From positions 1 to 64,000 of the forward strand of contig CAZUPD010000002.1 of assembly GCA_964621785.1 (NCBI GenBank): a stretch of 64,000 nt of DNA, given 5' to 3'. Position 1 is the first letter of the stretch, and every line of letters starts with the position of its first letter. Shown here one piece after another: positions 44,382 to 54,900 of this stretch. The position numbers and the translations under genes were made by a program. The DNA comes from JACKDW01 sp964621785. Lineage in GTDB: Bacteria > Myxococcota_A > Polyangia > Nannocystales > Nannocystaceae. The notes below the pieces were generated by a model, which saw only the letters and a program-made list of their open reading frames with translations, was not told where the DNA came from and did not search any database.

Positions 44382-44466
44382 CGGCTTGTTGGGAACTGCG
44401 AAACTTCCACGTGGGCCCGCATGAAAGTCTGCTAGGGTGCCGGCAGTGTCGCGAGGGCCGCTCGGG

Positions 44467-46593
44467 ATGACCATGAAGCTTGGTGCGGGCCAGCCCGCGC
44501 GGACCCCGTTGGGCGCGAGTACCAGGCGACGGACCTGGTTGCTCGCGTGTGTCGCCACCTGTCTGTTGACACTACTCGCAAGCTCGAGTGCGTGGGCCGA
44601 CGACTACGTGATCAAGCGTGGGCGCGAGGCCGAAGTTGTCGCTTTGTTTGCACCCTACAAGCTCGGCGGTCCGCCGGTCGACGGGTGGCAGCTTCACAGT
44701 CTCAACGTCGAAGCCCACGGAATCGAGGTGACCCTCGTCAGCGCCTCCACACAATCGGTGCAGTTTGTGCTCGAGCACCCCTCCCGGGTCGATAGCGAAG
44801 AGCGAACGCCTAGTTTTGCCATCGTCCGTGGGCAGCATGCCGAGCAGGGTCCCGGTGCTGAAGTGGTCGACGAAGTGATTGCCGCGGTCGCAAAAAACGA
44901 TCCCGGCGGTTTTTGGGATGTTGTCGAAGATGACCCCGACAGCATGGAGCACCTGCCCCTGCTCAACCGTGTCAAATACTCGACGTTTTACTGGATTGAG
45001 TTTGTACTCGAAGATGGACTCGTCCGCCTCGGCGTGATTGCATCGATCCTCCTCGCCCTCGTGCTGAGGCTTTTACGTGGAGCACCGGCCCGGATCTGGT
45101 GGGGGTTGGGTGCCGCCCTGGCCATTTCGACAGGTTTACGGTTGTGGATGGCGACACCGATGTTCCAGGGCCCGTGGCCCTACTCGCGGGTCGTCGCCAG
45201 TGCAGGCCTCATCTACAAGGGATTTTTCTTCCACGACCTCAACCTCTGGCACGGCGGGCGGGCGTATCTCACCGATGTCATCCTCGCGGTCAACCTCGGG
45301 CTCGGGATCATCACGCCCCTGGCAGTATTTGCACATGCACAGAGCTTGCTCAAAGATCATGCTGTCGCGGTCGCCTGTGCGGCGATGATCGCCGTGTTGC
45401 CCAGCCACATTCGGTTTACGCCCAGCGAGATTGCGTTTATCTCGTCGATCGTCATTTCCTCGACTGCGTTTGCCCTGCTCCATACGGCGATTGGTGACGG
45501 TGTGCGTTGGGTGCGGTGGGCTGCGACCTTGGCCTTCCCGGTGGTGATGGCTTCGATGCTGCAGGTGCGTCCTCTCAACACCCTGTTTTTGCCCCTACTA
45601 CTGGGGATTGTCGTGGTGTTGCGGCGCGACGGTGTTCCGCGTTCGCGCCGGGTGTTGCTGGGGCTACTGACCGCCGTCGGTGGGGGGTTGGTGAGCGCGT
45701 GGCACTTGGCGACCAACTTCGGTAGTCAGGTGCGCGAGGGGTTGAGTCTCCACGTCCTGTGGGATGCGTTCAAACTGCTCGGCGACCCGGTGCGCAACAC
45801 CCTGCTCAATCCGACAATTACACCGCCGCCGCTGATGGTCTTCATGCTCGTGGGTGGGCTTTGGTTGTGGCACAACTACCGGGCGATGGGCGTGTTCTTG
45901 CTCGCCTGGTTGTTGTTGTTTCACACCGGGCATGCGGCTGTCATTTCCGATGTACCTGCATTTCAGGCCAGGTACTATCTCCACCTCGCGGTTCCGGCGA
46001 TTTTGTTGGCTGCTGCAGGTGTGCGGCCACTGTGGCGGTTTCACCGGCGGTTGACACTCGGGCTCGGTGCACTGCTGCTCGTGAGTCCGCTGACCCATGC
46101 CGGGTTTATCCGCGACCTCGCCTACAACGAGATGGCCGAGGTTCGCCTGCTCGAACGCATGCGTACGCAAATACCCCAGGGGTGCTCGGTCATCGAGTAT
46201 CTCCCTGAGATCCATGAAAGTCGGTATGAGCCGCGACTTTCGCGGATGGGTGAGCATCTGTTTGCCGGCGAGGAGGCCCAACAGTTTCATGTCTTGACGG
46301 TGCCGGCCGACCGCGGGTGTCACCGCCCGGACATGTCCTGTCTCGAGGAGCTGGTCGGGGCCGAGGGCATGAAGGAGATATCTGAAAGTTCCTGTCTGTA
46401 TGTTTATGAGGGAATCGGTTGCCTCACCCATCGCGAGCCCGACGGTTCGCAGGCCCTCAGTTGTCGACAGTTGCGCGAGTCCCTCGACCTCCAGACCGTC
46501 GACGAGGAACCTGTACCCGGGCGCTATTACCACGTCGACTGGCCACACCTCGAAGACGGTGCGTTTCGCTTGGCAAAGCCTCGCGGACCGTAG
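44467..46593 (+). CDS. Large polytopic membrane protein (glycosyltransferase-like)
   Basis: 708 residues from ATG 44467 (GTG 44437 is the outermost start). N-terminal signal ends ASSSAWA; a soluble domain of about 140 residues follows, and then some twelve hydrophobic segments. The motif WPYSRVVASAGLIYKGFFFHDLNLWHGG and the general plan suggest a GT-C type glycosyltransferase related to GT39/ArnT, with a soluble C-terminal tail containing several Cys. No catalytic acid is certain. Two dispersed palindromes (45330, 45951). Confidence 0.6.
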   Translation: MTMKLGAGQPARTPLGASTRRRTWLLACVATCLLTLLASSSAWADDYVIKRGREAEVVALFAPYKLGGPPVDGWQLHSLNVEAHGIEVTLVSASTQSVQFVLEHPSRVDSEERTPSFAIVRGQHAEQGPGAEVVDEVIAAVAKNDPGGFWDVVEDDPDSMEHLPLLNRVKYSTFYWIEFVLEDGLVRLGVIASILLALVLRLLRGAPARIWWGLGAALAISTGLRLWMATPMFQGPWPYSRVVASAGLIYKGFFFHDLNLWHGGRAYLTDVILAVNLGLGIITPLAVFAHAQSLLKDHAVAVACAAMIAVLPSHIRFTPSEIAFISSIVISSTAFALLHTAIGDGVRWVRWAATLAFPVVMASMLQVRPLNTLFLPLLLGIVVVLRRDGVPRSRRVLLGLLTAVGGGLVSAWHLATNFGSQVREGLSLHVLWDAFKLLGDPVRNTLLNPTITPPPLMVFMLVGGLWLWHNYRAMGVFLLAWLLLFHTGHAAVISDVPAFQARYYLHLAVPAILLAAAGVRPLWRFHRRLTLGLGALLLVSPLTHAGFIRDLAYNEMAEVRLLERMRTQIPQGCSVIEYLPEIHESRYEPRLSRMGEHLFAGEEAQQFHVLTVPADRGCHRPDMSCLEELVGAEGMKEISESSCLYVYEGIGCLTHREPDGSQALSCRQLRESLDLQTVDEEPVPGRYYHVDWPHLEDGAFRLAKPRGP

Positions 46594-46605
46594 CGCTGGG
46601 CGGGG

Positions 46606-47121
46606 TTATTGCTGACGAAACTGGTACAGGCTCGGATCGCCGGCCTCGGGGTCTAGGGGATCCGGATCGGGGGCATCGTTGTCGATACAATCGAGTGTGT
46701 TGCCATTTTGTTGACAGTCGAGGAACACAACCGCGTCATAGTGGGTCAGTCGCAGGCGAAAATTCTCACCCGTCTCGACTGCCCGGACGTTGTAGACAAT
46801 CAGGGTTTCGTTGGGAAAAGGATCGTTATCCCAGGTCATCCGATGAGAGACATCGAGGAAGCCTTGGCCATCGTCGTAGATCGTCAGCAATCCCTCCTGC
46901 TCGGTGCGATAGATCGAGTAGCCAGAGTCGACCGTCTCATCGACGGGATAATCTTCACCGGCGAATTGCTGGAGAATCCACTCCCCGGAGAGCGGGTGGG
47001 TATTGTCGCTGGGCTCAGAGTCTGAATCACAGGCACTGACGGCGAGGCAGGCGAACGCGAGTGTGGTGGAGAGTACGTGGCGCAGGATCGATTGTAGGTA
47101 CATGTTCAATTCTCTATTCAT
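46606..47121 (-). CDS. Small lipoprotein, downstream of a paralogue
   Basis: 171 residues from ATG 47121, whose ATG overlaps the stop of the upstream gene (ATGA, 47118-47121). Lipobox FACLAVSAC. Mature part LSGEWILQQFAGEDYP...RLRLTHYDAVVFLDCQQNGNTLDCID, an Ig/lipocalin-like 'lipid-binding calycin' feel but unassigned. The plan matches the gene upstream (47118-47621): same WxxxxxxGEDxP beginning and same Cys pair near the end (LxCxQxxNTLxC). Function unknown. The signal peptide includes the palindrome 47093-47102. Confidence 0.75.
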   Translation of the reverse strand: MNRELNMYLQSILRHVLSTTLAFACLAVSACDSDSEPSDNTHPLSGEWILQQFAGEDYPVDETVDSGYSIYRTEQEGLLTIYDDGQGFLDVSHRMTWDNDPFPNETLIVYNVRAVETGENFRLRLTHYDAVVFLDCQQNGNTLDCIDNDAPDPDPLDPEAGDPSLYQFRQQ

Positions 47122-47621
47122 TCGCCGCGGGTAAATTGCCAGGTCGTATCTTCGAGCTCGGATGCTTCGGAGATTTCCTCGTCGCATTCGAGCGTGTTGT
47201 CCGACTGCGTACAGTTGAGGTACAGCACATTTGCCGGGCCGTAGTTGAGCGTGCGCGTGAGTCGGATACGGTAACTCGGGCGCATGTCCTCGATGACCTT
47301 CGCGGTGTAGACCCGCCGGGTCTCGATGACGGTTCTGGACAACGCGGTGATGAAGGTATTGACGCGGTCGAGGTAGCCGGTCGTCCCCCCATACAAATTC
47401 AATAGCGCCTCGGTGCGGCTATACCCTGTGTACTCTTGATACTCGCCGGAACCCGAGTACTCCTTGCCCGCAATCGGGAAGTCTTCTCCGCGCACAATGG
47501 TGGCCTTCCACGAACCCTCGAGCGTTTGCTCGGGATCGTCGGGTGTGGTGTCACAGTTGGTGACCGAAAGGCTCAACAGCGAGACAGCGGGGATACAACG
47601 GGTCAGGTTTCGTCTGCGCAT
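47118..47621 (-). CDS. Small lipoprotein, upstream paralogue
   Basis: 167 residues from ATG 47621 (TTG 47633 possible). Lipobox LSVTNC. Mature part EGSWKATIVRGEDFPIAGKEYSGSG...RIRLTRTLNYGPANVLYLNCTQSDNTLECDEE. It is about as diverged from the next gene as old tandem duplicates usually are; the shared LxCxQxxNTLxC suggests one conserved disulfide. Coupled to the downstream copy by ATGA. Function unknown. Confidence 0.75.
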   Translation of the reverse strand: MRRRNLTRCIPAVSLLSLSVTNCDTTPDDPEQTLEGSWKATIVRGEDFPIAGKEYSGSGEYQEYTGYSRTEALLNLYGGTTGYLDRVNTFITALSRTVIETRRVYTAKVIEDMRPSYRIRLTRTLNYGPANVLYLNCTQSDNTLECDEEISEASELEDTTWQFTRGE

Positions 47622-47698
47622 AGCCTTTGGCAAGTCTATCAGTCTCTGGTCCCCCGGTGGAGGAATTTGCAGCCCTTGTGCATCGAAGGTTGACTCCG

Positions 47699-50600
47699 TT
47701 ACGGGCTGGGTGGAGGACGTGGCTGCAGCAACTGTTTGGCATCCCGCACGAGGTCTGGATCGGCGTCGGGAATAGGTTTGAGCAGGTCTTGGGCCGTTTG
47801 GGCGAGTGTTGCGACACGGTCCGCGGAGCGCTTGTCATCAGAGAGCGCACGGGCGAGGGCGAGAAGGGTCCGAGCCTTGAGTTCCGGGTCAATTTGCGAA
47901 GGCTCGGAAACTTGGGGATAGACAGCCATCGCCCGGGACAGCAGTTCTTCGGCCTTTTTCGGATCGCCGGCACCGAGATAGATTTCTCCGTGTAGTGTCA
48001 ACGATTCTGCGAGCGCGGGGTCGTCTGCGGACAACGTGCGATGGGCCTGTTCGACCTGCGCCATGATGTCGAGCGCCTTGATCGGCTGGCCTAGCTTTAA
48101 CACGACCTCGGCGAGGTTCATGGCCACCGTCAGGGTATGTGGATGGGTTTCCCCAAACGCCTCGCGGAAGATCGGGAGCGCCTTGGCGAAGTGTTGTTCG
48201 GCTTCGGAGAGTTTCTTTTGCTCGAGATCGAGGTAGGCGAGGTTGTTGAACGTGACCCCGATTGCATAGCCTTTTTCCGGGTGCAGCAGCTGGATCGTGA
48301 GTGCCTTTTGGTACTCGGCATAGGCCTTGCTCGTTTCACCTGTCTCTTGGTACACGCCGGCGAGTTGGGCGTAGGCCTGCGCGAGACGGGTGTGCTCGGG
48401 CATCACCTGCTCGGCGAGGTTGACAGCCTCGACAGCGAGTTGCTTGGCACGTTCGTGGTCTCCACGACGGGCGGCGAGATGGGACAGGGTTGTCTTGAGC
48501 GCGACCATCCCCGGGTGGGACTCGCCCGAGATCCGGGCGACCACGGCCACGGCTCGGTTGCCGACTTCCTCCGCCAGTTCCCATTTTTGTTGCGCCTTGT
48601 AGATGAGACCGAGGTTGGACAGGGCGCGGTGGACTTGGGGGTGGTTTTCGCCGTACTTCTCGATAAAAGCTGCGAGCGCCTGTTGGGCATCTGGAAGAGC
48701 CGCGTCCGGATCGCCTTTGCGGTTGAGGACAGCTGAGCGATTGAGTTGGAGATGTGCCCGCAGCATCGGATCGTCGCCGGTCCGCGCAAGTGCGACCTCG
48801 GCCGCGCGGCTGCACCACAGCGCCTCTTCGAGTTCGGAGTTGATAATCCCGGCGACGAAGACGAGTTCGATCCAAGCGCGGGCGACGGTGTGATCATCCC
48901 GGCCAAAAGATGCATATTCAATGGCTTCGTAAAGGGCTTTGACAGCCTGTTTGCGGTCGTCAGTCTGTTGCAGGAGGTTGGCGAGGATCAGTCTCGCTTC
49001 GGCTTGGACCGGCGGGTAGGCGAGGGCGTCGGCTGTGATCTCGACCCGGCGTCCGATGGCAATTCCCTCGTCCCAGCGACCGGCTGTGTCGAGGGCCCTT
49101 GCCGTTGCAAGTTGTTCACGTAGGGCCTTCACCTGGCCACGGGCCTCGGGGTCGGTCGGCGGGGGAATCGCGGCTTTGAGACCCTCGACATCGTTGCACC
49201 CGGCAAGCTCGGGCAGGTCTGCTGTCCCCTGGGTGGCAAACTCGACGGTTTTGGCATCTGCTTGCGTATACAGGTCGGTGAGTGCACGTAGGTCGGTGAG
49301 TCGCCGGTCGAGGCACATCATCCGCAGGTCGAGCAGGTCCTCGGATTGTTCACCCGTGACCCGGGTCGCCTCACAGGCCGCTGTGTGTTCGGCAACCCAG
49401 TTATTTGTATAGGCATCGAGAGAAATTTCGACGGTTTGCCATACATTTTCGGCGTAGGGGAGCTTTGTCGCTGAAAACGCGGCATGGACCAGTTGTTTGC
49501 GCGGCGCATCCCAGACACCGGCGAGATGCTCCCGGGCGCCGGTGCAGGGGTCTCGTTTGGCCAGCCAACTGCTCCCGAGCACAAGGCCCAGCGAACCGGC
49601 CGAAATGGCTGCGAGCGCGAGCCAGCCAAAGCGACCCCGCGAGCGCTGGGTTTCGAGCTCGGCGAGGAGTTCGAGCATCGACGGAAACCGGGCATCCGGC
49701 GTTTGGTTGAGCCCACGCAGGACGGCCCGGCGAATTTTTGTAGATACATGAAAGCTGCCAGAAGGGGGCTCGACCTTGCCCTGAATTACATTAAACGCGA
49801 GGGCCGTCAGGGTTTTGCCGGAGAATGGACGCTGGCCGTAGAGGGCTTCGTAGAGGGCTACACAAAACGAAAATTGGTCGCTGCGGGCATCGGCGTTGTC
49901 TCCTAAGTGTTGCTCTGGGGACATGTACGCGGGTGTTCCGACCAGGGCTCCGGTGCGGGTCAAGCCGAGCTTACTGACGCCGAACTCATGCCGCGTCTTG
50001 CTGGCGCTGAGGTGCATCGCTTCGCGCAGGGGGTTGTCGTCCGCCGACGAATCCTCGTCATCGCTGCGGGCGAGACCAAAGTCGAGGACACGGACCCGAC
50101 CGTCGGTGCCGATCAGCACATTGTCCGGTTTGAAATCGCGATGGGTCAGGCCGGCCTCGTGGGCGGCAGCCAGCCCGCGGCCGGCGTACCGCATCACTTC
50201 GATCACCTCGTCGGGCTGGCGAGGCTTGGCTCGCAGCCATTTGCTCAGCGTTTGACCCTCGACAAACTCCATGGCCAAAAACACCTGGTCCTGAAACAGG
50301 CCGACGTCGTGGATGGCGACCACATTGGGATGGCTGAGTTTGGCCAGCGCATGGGCTTCCCGCATCAGACGGGCGCGTGCGGCCTCGCGGGCAGTTTCGT
50401 TTTGGAGTTGTTGGCGGGACGGATGCAGCAGTTTGAGTGCGACCTTGCGATCGAGACCGGGGTCGTAGGCTGCGTAGACCACCCCCATGGCCCCCGAGCC
50501 CAACAGGCTCAAAATCATATAGCGGCCGACGTGGGAACCTGGCGGAAGGGTCGGGAGCTTTTCACCGTTCTCGTCGACGGGAGCCGAATCATCGCCGGAC

Positions 50601-50740
50601 ACCCGGTTGCCAGCGATCGTTTCGCTCGCCATCGTTCCCAACGCTTTGTGGGTTCCGGTCGCCTGTGCGCCCGGGTCGTGATGCTCGGCCTTGTCGCCCT
50701 CGGGGTCGAGGGCAGGTTGTAGCGACGGGGAACTGGTCAC
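47699..50740 (-). CDS. Ser/Thr protein kinase with C-terminal TPR repeats
   Basis: 1013 residues from GTG 50740. An acidic N-terminus, the Hanks kinase domain (LLGSGAMGVVYAA, VALKLL, HRDFKPDN, LDFGLAR, APE region GTPAYMSPEQ), then one transmembrane helix (GWLALAAISAGSLGLVLGSS, about residue 370). A helical region follows with about ten TPR units to the end (for example VHRALSNLGLIYKAQQKWELAEE). The TPRs should lie outside the cytoplasm and bind proteins or ligands. This architecture is widespread in myxobacteria. Palindrome at 49739-49748. Confidence 0.95.
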   Translation of the reverse strand: MTSSPSLQPALDPEGDKAEHHDPGAQATGTHKALGTMASETIAGNRVSGDDSAPVDENGEKLPTLPPGSHVGRYMILSLLGSGAMGVVYAAYDPGLDRKVALKLLHPSRQQLQNETAREAARARLMREAHALAKLSHPNVVAIHDVGLFQDQVFLAMEFVEGQTLSKWLRAKPRQPDEVIEVMRYAGRGLAAAHEAGLTHRDFKPDNVLIGTDGRVRVLDFGLARSDDEDSSADDNPLREAMHLSASKTRHEFGVSKLGLTRTGALVGTPAYMSPEQHLGDNADARSDQFSFCVALYEALYGQRPFSGKTLTALAFNVIQGKVEPPSGSFHVSTKIRRAVLRGLNQTPDARFPSMLELLAELETQRSRGRFGWLALAAISAGSLGLVLGSSWLAKRDPCTGAREHLAGVWDAPRKQLVHAAFSATKLPYAENVWQTVEISLDAYTNNWVAEHTAACEATRVTGEQSEDLLDLRMMCLDRRLTDLRALTDLYTQADAKTVEFATQGTADLPELAGCNDVEGLKAAIPPPTDPEARGQVKALREQLATARALDTAGRWDEGIAIGRRVEITADALAYPPVQAEARLILANLLQQTDDRKQAVKALYEAIEYASFGRDDHTVARAWIELVFVAGIINSELEEALWCSRAAEVALARTGDDPMLRAHLQLNRSAVLNRKGDPDAALPDAQQALAAFIEKYGENHPQVHRALSNLGLIYKAQQKWELAEEVGNRAVAVVARISGESHPGMVALKTTLSHLAARRGDHERAKQLAVEAVNLAEQVMPEHTRLAQAYAQLAGVYQETGETSKAYAEYQKALTIQLLHPEKGYAIGVTFNNLAYLDLEQKKLSEAEQHFAKALPIFREAFGETHPHTLTVAMNLAEVVLKLGQPIKALDIMAQVEQAHRTLSADDPALAESLTLHGEIYLGAGDPKKAEELLSRAMAVYPQVSEPSQIDPELKARTLLALARALSDDKRSADRVATLAQTAQDLLKPIPDADPDLVRDAKQLLQPRPPPSP

Positions 50741-50985
50741 GGCGGTTGACGAGGTCTACCGCGATCTTGCCCGACGAGCTCCAGAGTCACAACGCCGCCG
50801 CTCGTGATCAGTCGGGTAGGGTTGCAAATGCACGCAACCCTTGAGCCTTTTCGCTGCGCCGCCTGGATTCCACCGTGCATGCCAGTAGTTACGCACGTTT
50901 GCATTCTCGTGTGCGCCGGGAAGGGCACCTCGAAGCCAGGAGAACGCAACTGCGGCTGTCGCGGTCCCATCCTTTGGCCTGCGGT
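50741..50985. other. Gap between kinase and hydroxylase
   Basis: 245 bases; holds an exact dispersed palindrome (50823-50832) and several further TGCA words. No gene seen. Confidence 0.4.
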
Positions 50986-51041
50986 TCACCGACGCCGCGA
51001 TCTTAAAAATGTCAGGTGGGTGGGTGGTGGCGTTCGGTCGC

Positions 51042-51051
51042 NNNNNNNNNN
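51042..51051. other. 10-N assembly gap in the hydroxylase C-terminus
   Basis: Ten N bases. The reading frame after them is not reliable, so the true end of the minus-strand hydroxylase is uncertain. Confidence 0.99.
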
Positions 51052-51867
51052 GGGGCGAGGGCATCTCGCACTTCGAATCCGAGAGGTCGCGCGAGCGAGC
51101 CGAGTACGCGCACGGTGCTGCAAGTAGCCGCGGCAGTAGGTACCAAAGATCGCATCGAGATAACTCAAAAACCCGGCGTAGTTTCCGTGGACGCGCGCGT
51201 GGTGATAGTCGTGGTACAGCGCTCCGTCGTAGCTCGGAAACAGCGTCGCCGGATTGAACGGGAAACAGTAGCCACTGTGCCCATCGGCCGCTTCAAACTG
51301 GCGGATCACAACCCAGATCCAAAGCGTCACCACGTGGGCGCCGAGCGCGATGGGACCTGCCAACACCAGGGCGCTGATCAACAAGAACTCGAGCGGGTGC
51401 ATGTAGTGGGCCGCGAGCGCCCAGGGTGCGTGGGTCCGGTGGTGGATCGCGTGGATCGTGCGAAACAGGTACCGCGTGTGCAGCAGGCGGTGCATGACAT
51501 AGAAAAGTGCATCATCAACAATGATGAACAGCAGCACCTGCCCGGCGATCACATGGGCCTCCGGCAGCGGTCCCATGTGGATCCCTGTCCCCCGCAACAG
51601 CGGCCACAACGCGATCACAGCGGCCATTGTGGTGAGGTTGTTGACCAGCCACCAGCGGATTGCCGGACCCAACATACGTTCTTGGTTCGAGCGTCGCGGT
51701 TGAATGCGAAAGCGGCGAAACGCCGGCAGGTCGAAGTAGGCGATCAGTGTCATTGGGACCGCAAACGCCAAAAACGCGACCATACTCAGGATCGACGTAA
51801 ACAGCGGAAACCACCAAAATAACGGGTCGCTCATGGCCTCGTTCCACCACCCAAGTCCAGCGAACAT
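51052..51867 (-). CDS. Sterol desaturase / fatty acid hydroxylase family protein (3' end uncertain)
   Basis: Membrane di-iron oxygenase fold. The eight-His signature is visible: HRLLHTRYLFRTIHAIHH, HYMHPLE and later DYHHARVHGNYAG. Four membrane segments. These enzymes oxidise sterols, carotenoids or fatty chains. Start at ATG 51867 (ATG 51834 possible). The conserved part ends near GTYCRGYLQ; the following residues run into the N gap and look out of frame, so the C-terminus is treated as partial. Confidence 0.85.
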
Positions 51868-51995
51868 GTGACCTCCAGCGACCAGCGTATCAAGTTCCCG
51901 CGCCGGCCCGGGGGATTGTTTGCCCGGCGGGATGGGTTGTGTACGTCAGGGGCGTACAGCGTCGGATGTCTATGAAATTAGTATATGCATGTAGT

Positions 51996-54900
51996 TTAGA
52001 ACGTGACGCCGACGTCGAAGACAAACCGTCCGTTGGCATCGTCGGTCGGACGTACATTCCCCGGCGCGATTGCGTTGGGTACCAGGACCGCATAGCCGAC
52101 CGCGATCGTGACCAAGCGGATATTCCACTTGATGAAGTTGACACCCACGCTGTGTCGGAGGTCCCGCGGTAGTTGTACATGCTGCCATTTTTGGGTCAGG
52201 ATCCCGAAGTCGTAAAACAGCGAGTGCGCGAGATTGCCACCGACGAAGTCGCGGACGGACACGACCTGCAGGGCCACCGTACCGAGGGCCCGGATATGAC
52301 CGCCGACCGGTGTGTAGCGCAGGCGAGTCAGGCCATTGGTCTCGTTGATTTCCTCGACATCGACCAGCATCGTTTCGGGGGTGATGCCCCGGATCCCGCG
52401 ATCGACCGTCCCACCGCCGAAGTAGCGCCAGACCTCGGGGATGCTGGTGGTCTCGGCGAGCGGGAGACCCGAAAGCGGCACCGCGTGTCCGTAGCGCAGC
52501 GAGTAGCGAAAGTTGAGGCGGTTTTGCGTCCGCGGGATCATGATGAACTGCTGCCAGCTCAACTCGCCGCGTACCCACCAATCGAGGCCGCCGAACGCCG
52601 GAGAGGCGAACATCAAGTCGGCGGTGGCGATAAAGCCCTCGTCGGGGTTAAACGGATTGTCCTCGATATTTGTATAGGTCGCGCCGACTTGGAGCGCACC
52701 GGTGCGATCGGTGACGATCGCGTCGCGTCGGTTGATGACCAGCGACCCGGGTGTCGTGGTCGATTTATATACATCTTTTGAAATATTCGCGGCCTGGATC
52801 AGATAGCCGAAGTAGAGTTGCCAGCGCTTGGAAATCGGCCACTGAAACCCCAGTGTGCCGAGGATCGAGACCACTTCTCCCCGGGCCGGAGTCGCCCGTT
52901 GTTGGACCTGCCCGGTGATTTTGAGGGTCAGCGGCGAGGCGAGAAAGCGGGGGCGTTGGAGGTTACCCCGCACCGACCGCTCAAAGCAGCGTTGATTGGA
53001 GCAGTCGGCCTGGAGCAGTCCGGCGGACGGCAGATCGCTGACATCGAAGCCGAAGTGTCCGTGCACATCGAAGTCCCAGGCGGTGCCAAACACGTTGGGA
53101 AAACTCGGTGTTAAAAACACGTACAACGGATCGAGGGTCGCCAGACCGAGGCCTCCGGAGATGTTCATTGCGACATCTTTGGCCTCTCGGATCTCGATGA
53201 CTTCGTGGACCTCGCAGGTGCCCGGAGCGTCAACTTCACAGTTCACAGGGTGGGGGGTGATCACGACGCTCTCAGCGACTCCGGTCCCGTCGATGTGCTC
53301 GCGGGTTTGATCCACCTTGCTCTTCGAGTATGTGTATCCGCGTTTCCACTCGATTTCTCGCCGCAGTACCCAGTCGCGGGTCTTGAAATTGCCGCGGATC
53401 AGGTGCTCGCCGAACTTGCCGCTCTTACCCTCGTAGACATTGATCTCGGGCACAACCTTGACACCTGTTCCACTGCGGTGGGCCACGCACATACCGACCG
53501 AGGGGTCGGCGAGAAACTTGGCTTGGGGGACACGGACGACTTCATTCGTTGTTGGATGCTTGTACACCCACCTTATTTTTGTATCTGCAAGCGGGTACCC
53601 CTCATTGCGGTAACGCTCGGTCAAAAAGTCTTCGAGATTTCGCTCGAAACTCGGGGACACCCAGAGCGAATCGGGTTCGTCGGGTTCTTCGGGTTTGAGC
53701 GGCGAATCGCGGAGCATCCGCATGGCTCCCCAATCGCCACTTTCGCGGAGCGGCAGGTCGCTAACGTCGCGCGACGCCGGAATGGGTGTTTCGAGATAGC
53801 GGAGATTGACGGGGTCGTCTGATGTATAGACACGCGGCCCAGGGTTCACCGAAATCTTGATGTACAACCGGGCCCGTCGGCGCTCCCGGATCGCCGTCAG
53901 ACCCTTGGGGTTGAAGCTCTGTTCGATCCACATCGGTGCTCCGGTCTGGCTATGGATCGTCGCCAAGTCGACCAGGGCATGTTCACCGTCTTTCTCGAGC
54001 CCTTCTGGCCAAAACGCCACCTTGGCCGAGGCTTGGGCACACAGGTAGCCCTCGTTGTGGTAGGCGGTGAGCAGGGCGGTGAGGTCGGCATCGAACGCCT
54101 GCTCGGTCATCAGCGATCCGCGCTTGAGTTCGGCAACCTTTGCATATTCACGTCGAATCGATTGGGCCACCCCCGAGGGCACTCCGACGGGGCGTTCGAT
54201 GTCGATTTTGCGGACCGAGACCCGTGGCCCTTCGTCGATGAGAAACGTGAGTTGGCCGAGGACCGAGCGGGCGCCGAATTCGGAGTAGCAACCGGTGACC
54301 CGGGCCAAAAGGTAACCCTTGGACTGGTAGAACACACGCAGGTGGGTCGCCTCTTGGTCCGCCTTTTCCGGGCTCGGACTCTCGCGGCGCTTGAACAGTT
54401 GGAGTTGCCCCCGCAGGCGTTTGTCGGTAAAGCTCAGGACCCGGCGCTCTCCCTTTTCCTTTCGGATCTGACAGTTTTTTTGAGCTTCTTCGAGGGACAG
54501 GTCGGGATGGCGGGCCGCCGGCAGTGGGGTGAATGAGGTTGAAACGCCGCGACCGACGTCGACTTTGATATCGAGATCGAGGTAGCGGTTGTCCGGGATC
54601 TCCGACCGTGTGAGGTCCTCGTAGTTGGTCTCGACTTGGATATCGGGGTAGAGGTAGCGCAGATCGATCGATGCGCTGCTGCGGATCACCGAATCGCGGG
54701 GCTCGGCAAATTTTTGCTCGGTGCGCTCGGTGGCTTCTTCGATGTGCTCGCGGGTGACAGGCCCTGCAAACGGCGTCGCCTTGATCCGCGGAAAGTAGGT
54801 GCGTCGGATCCAACCTTTGTTGCGGTCGGGGGCGTTGCCATTGATCGTGATGTCCTTACGCCGCACCCGGTAGGCCTTGCCCTTGTCGAGGTAGACGTGG

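Noticed and set aside
50986..51041. C-terminal residues of the hydroxylase beyond the 10-N gap
   Set aside because: The sequence after the gap does not resemble the family and is probably out of frame.
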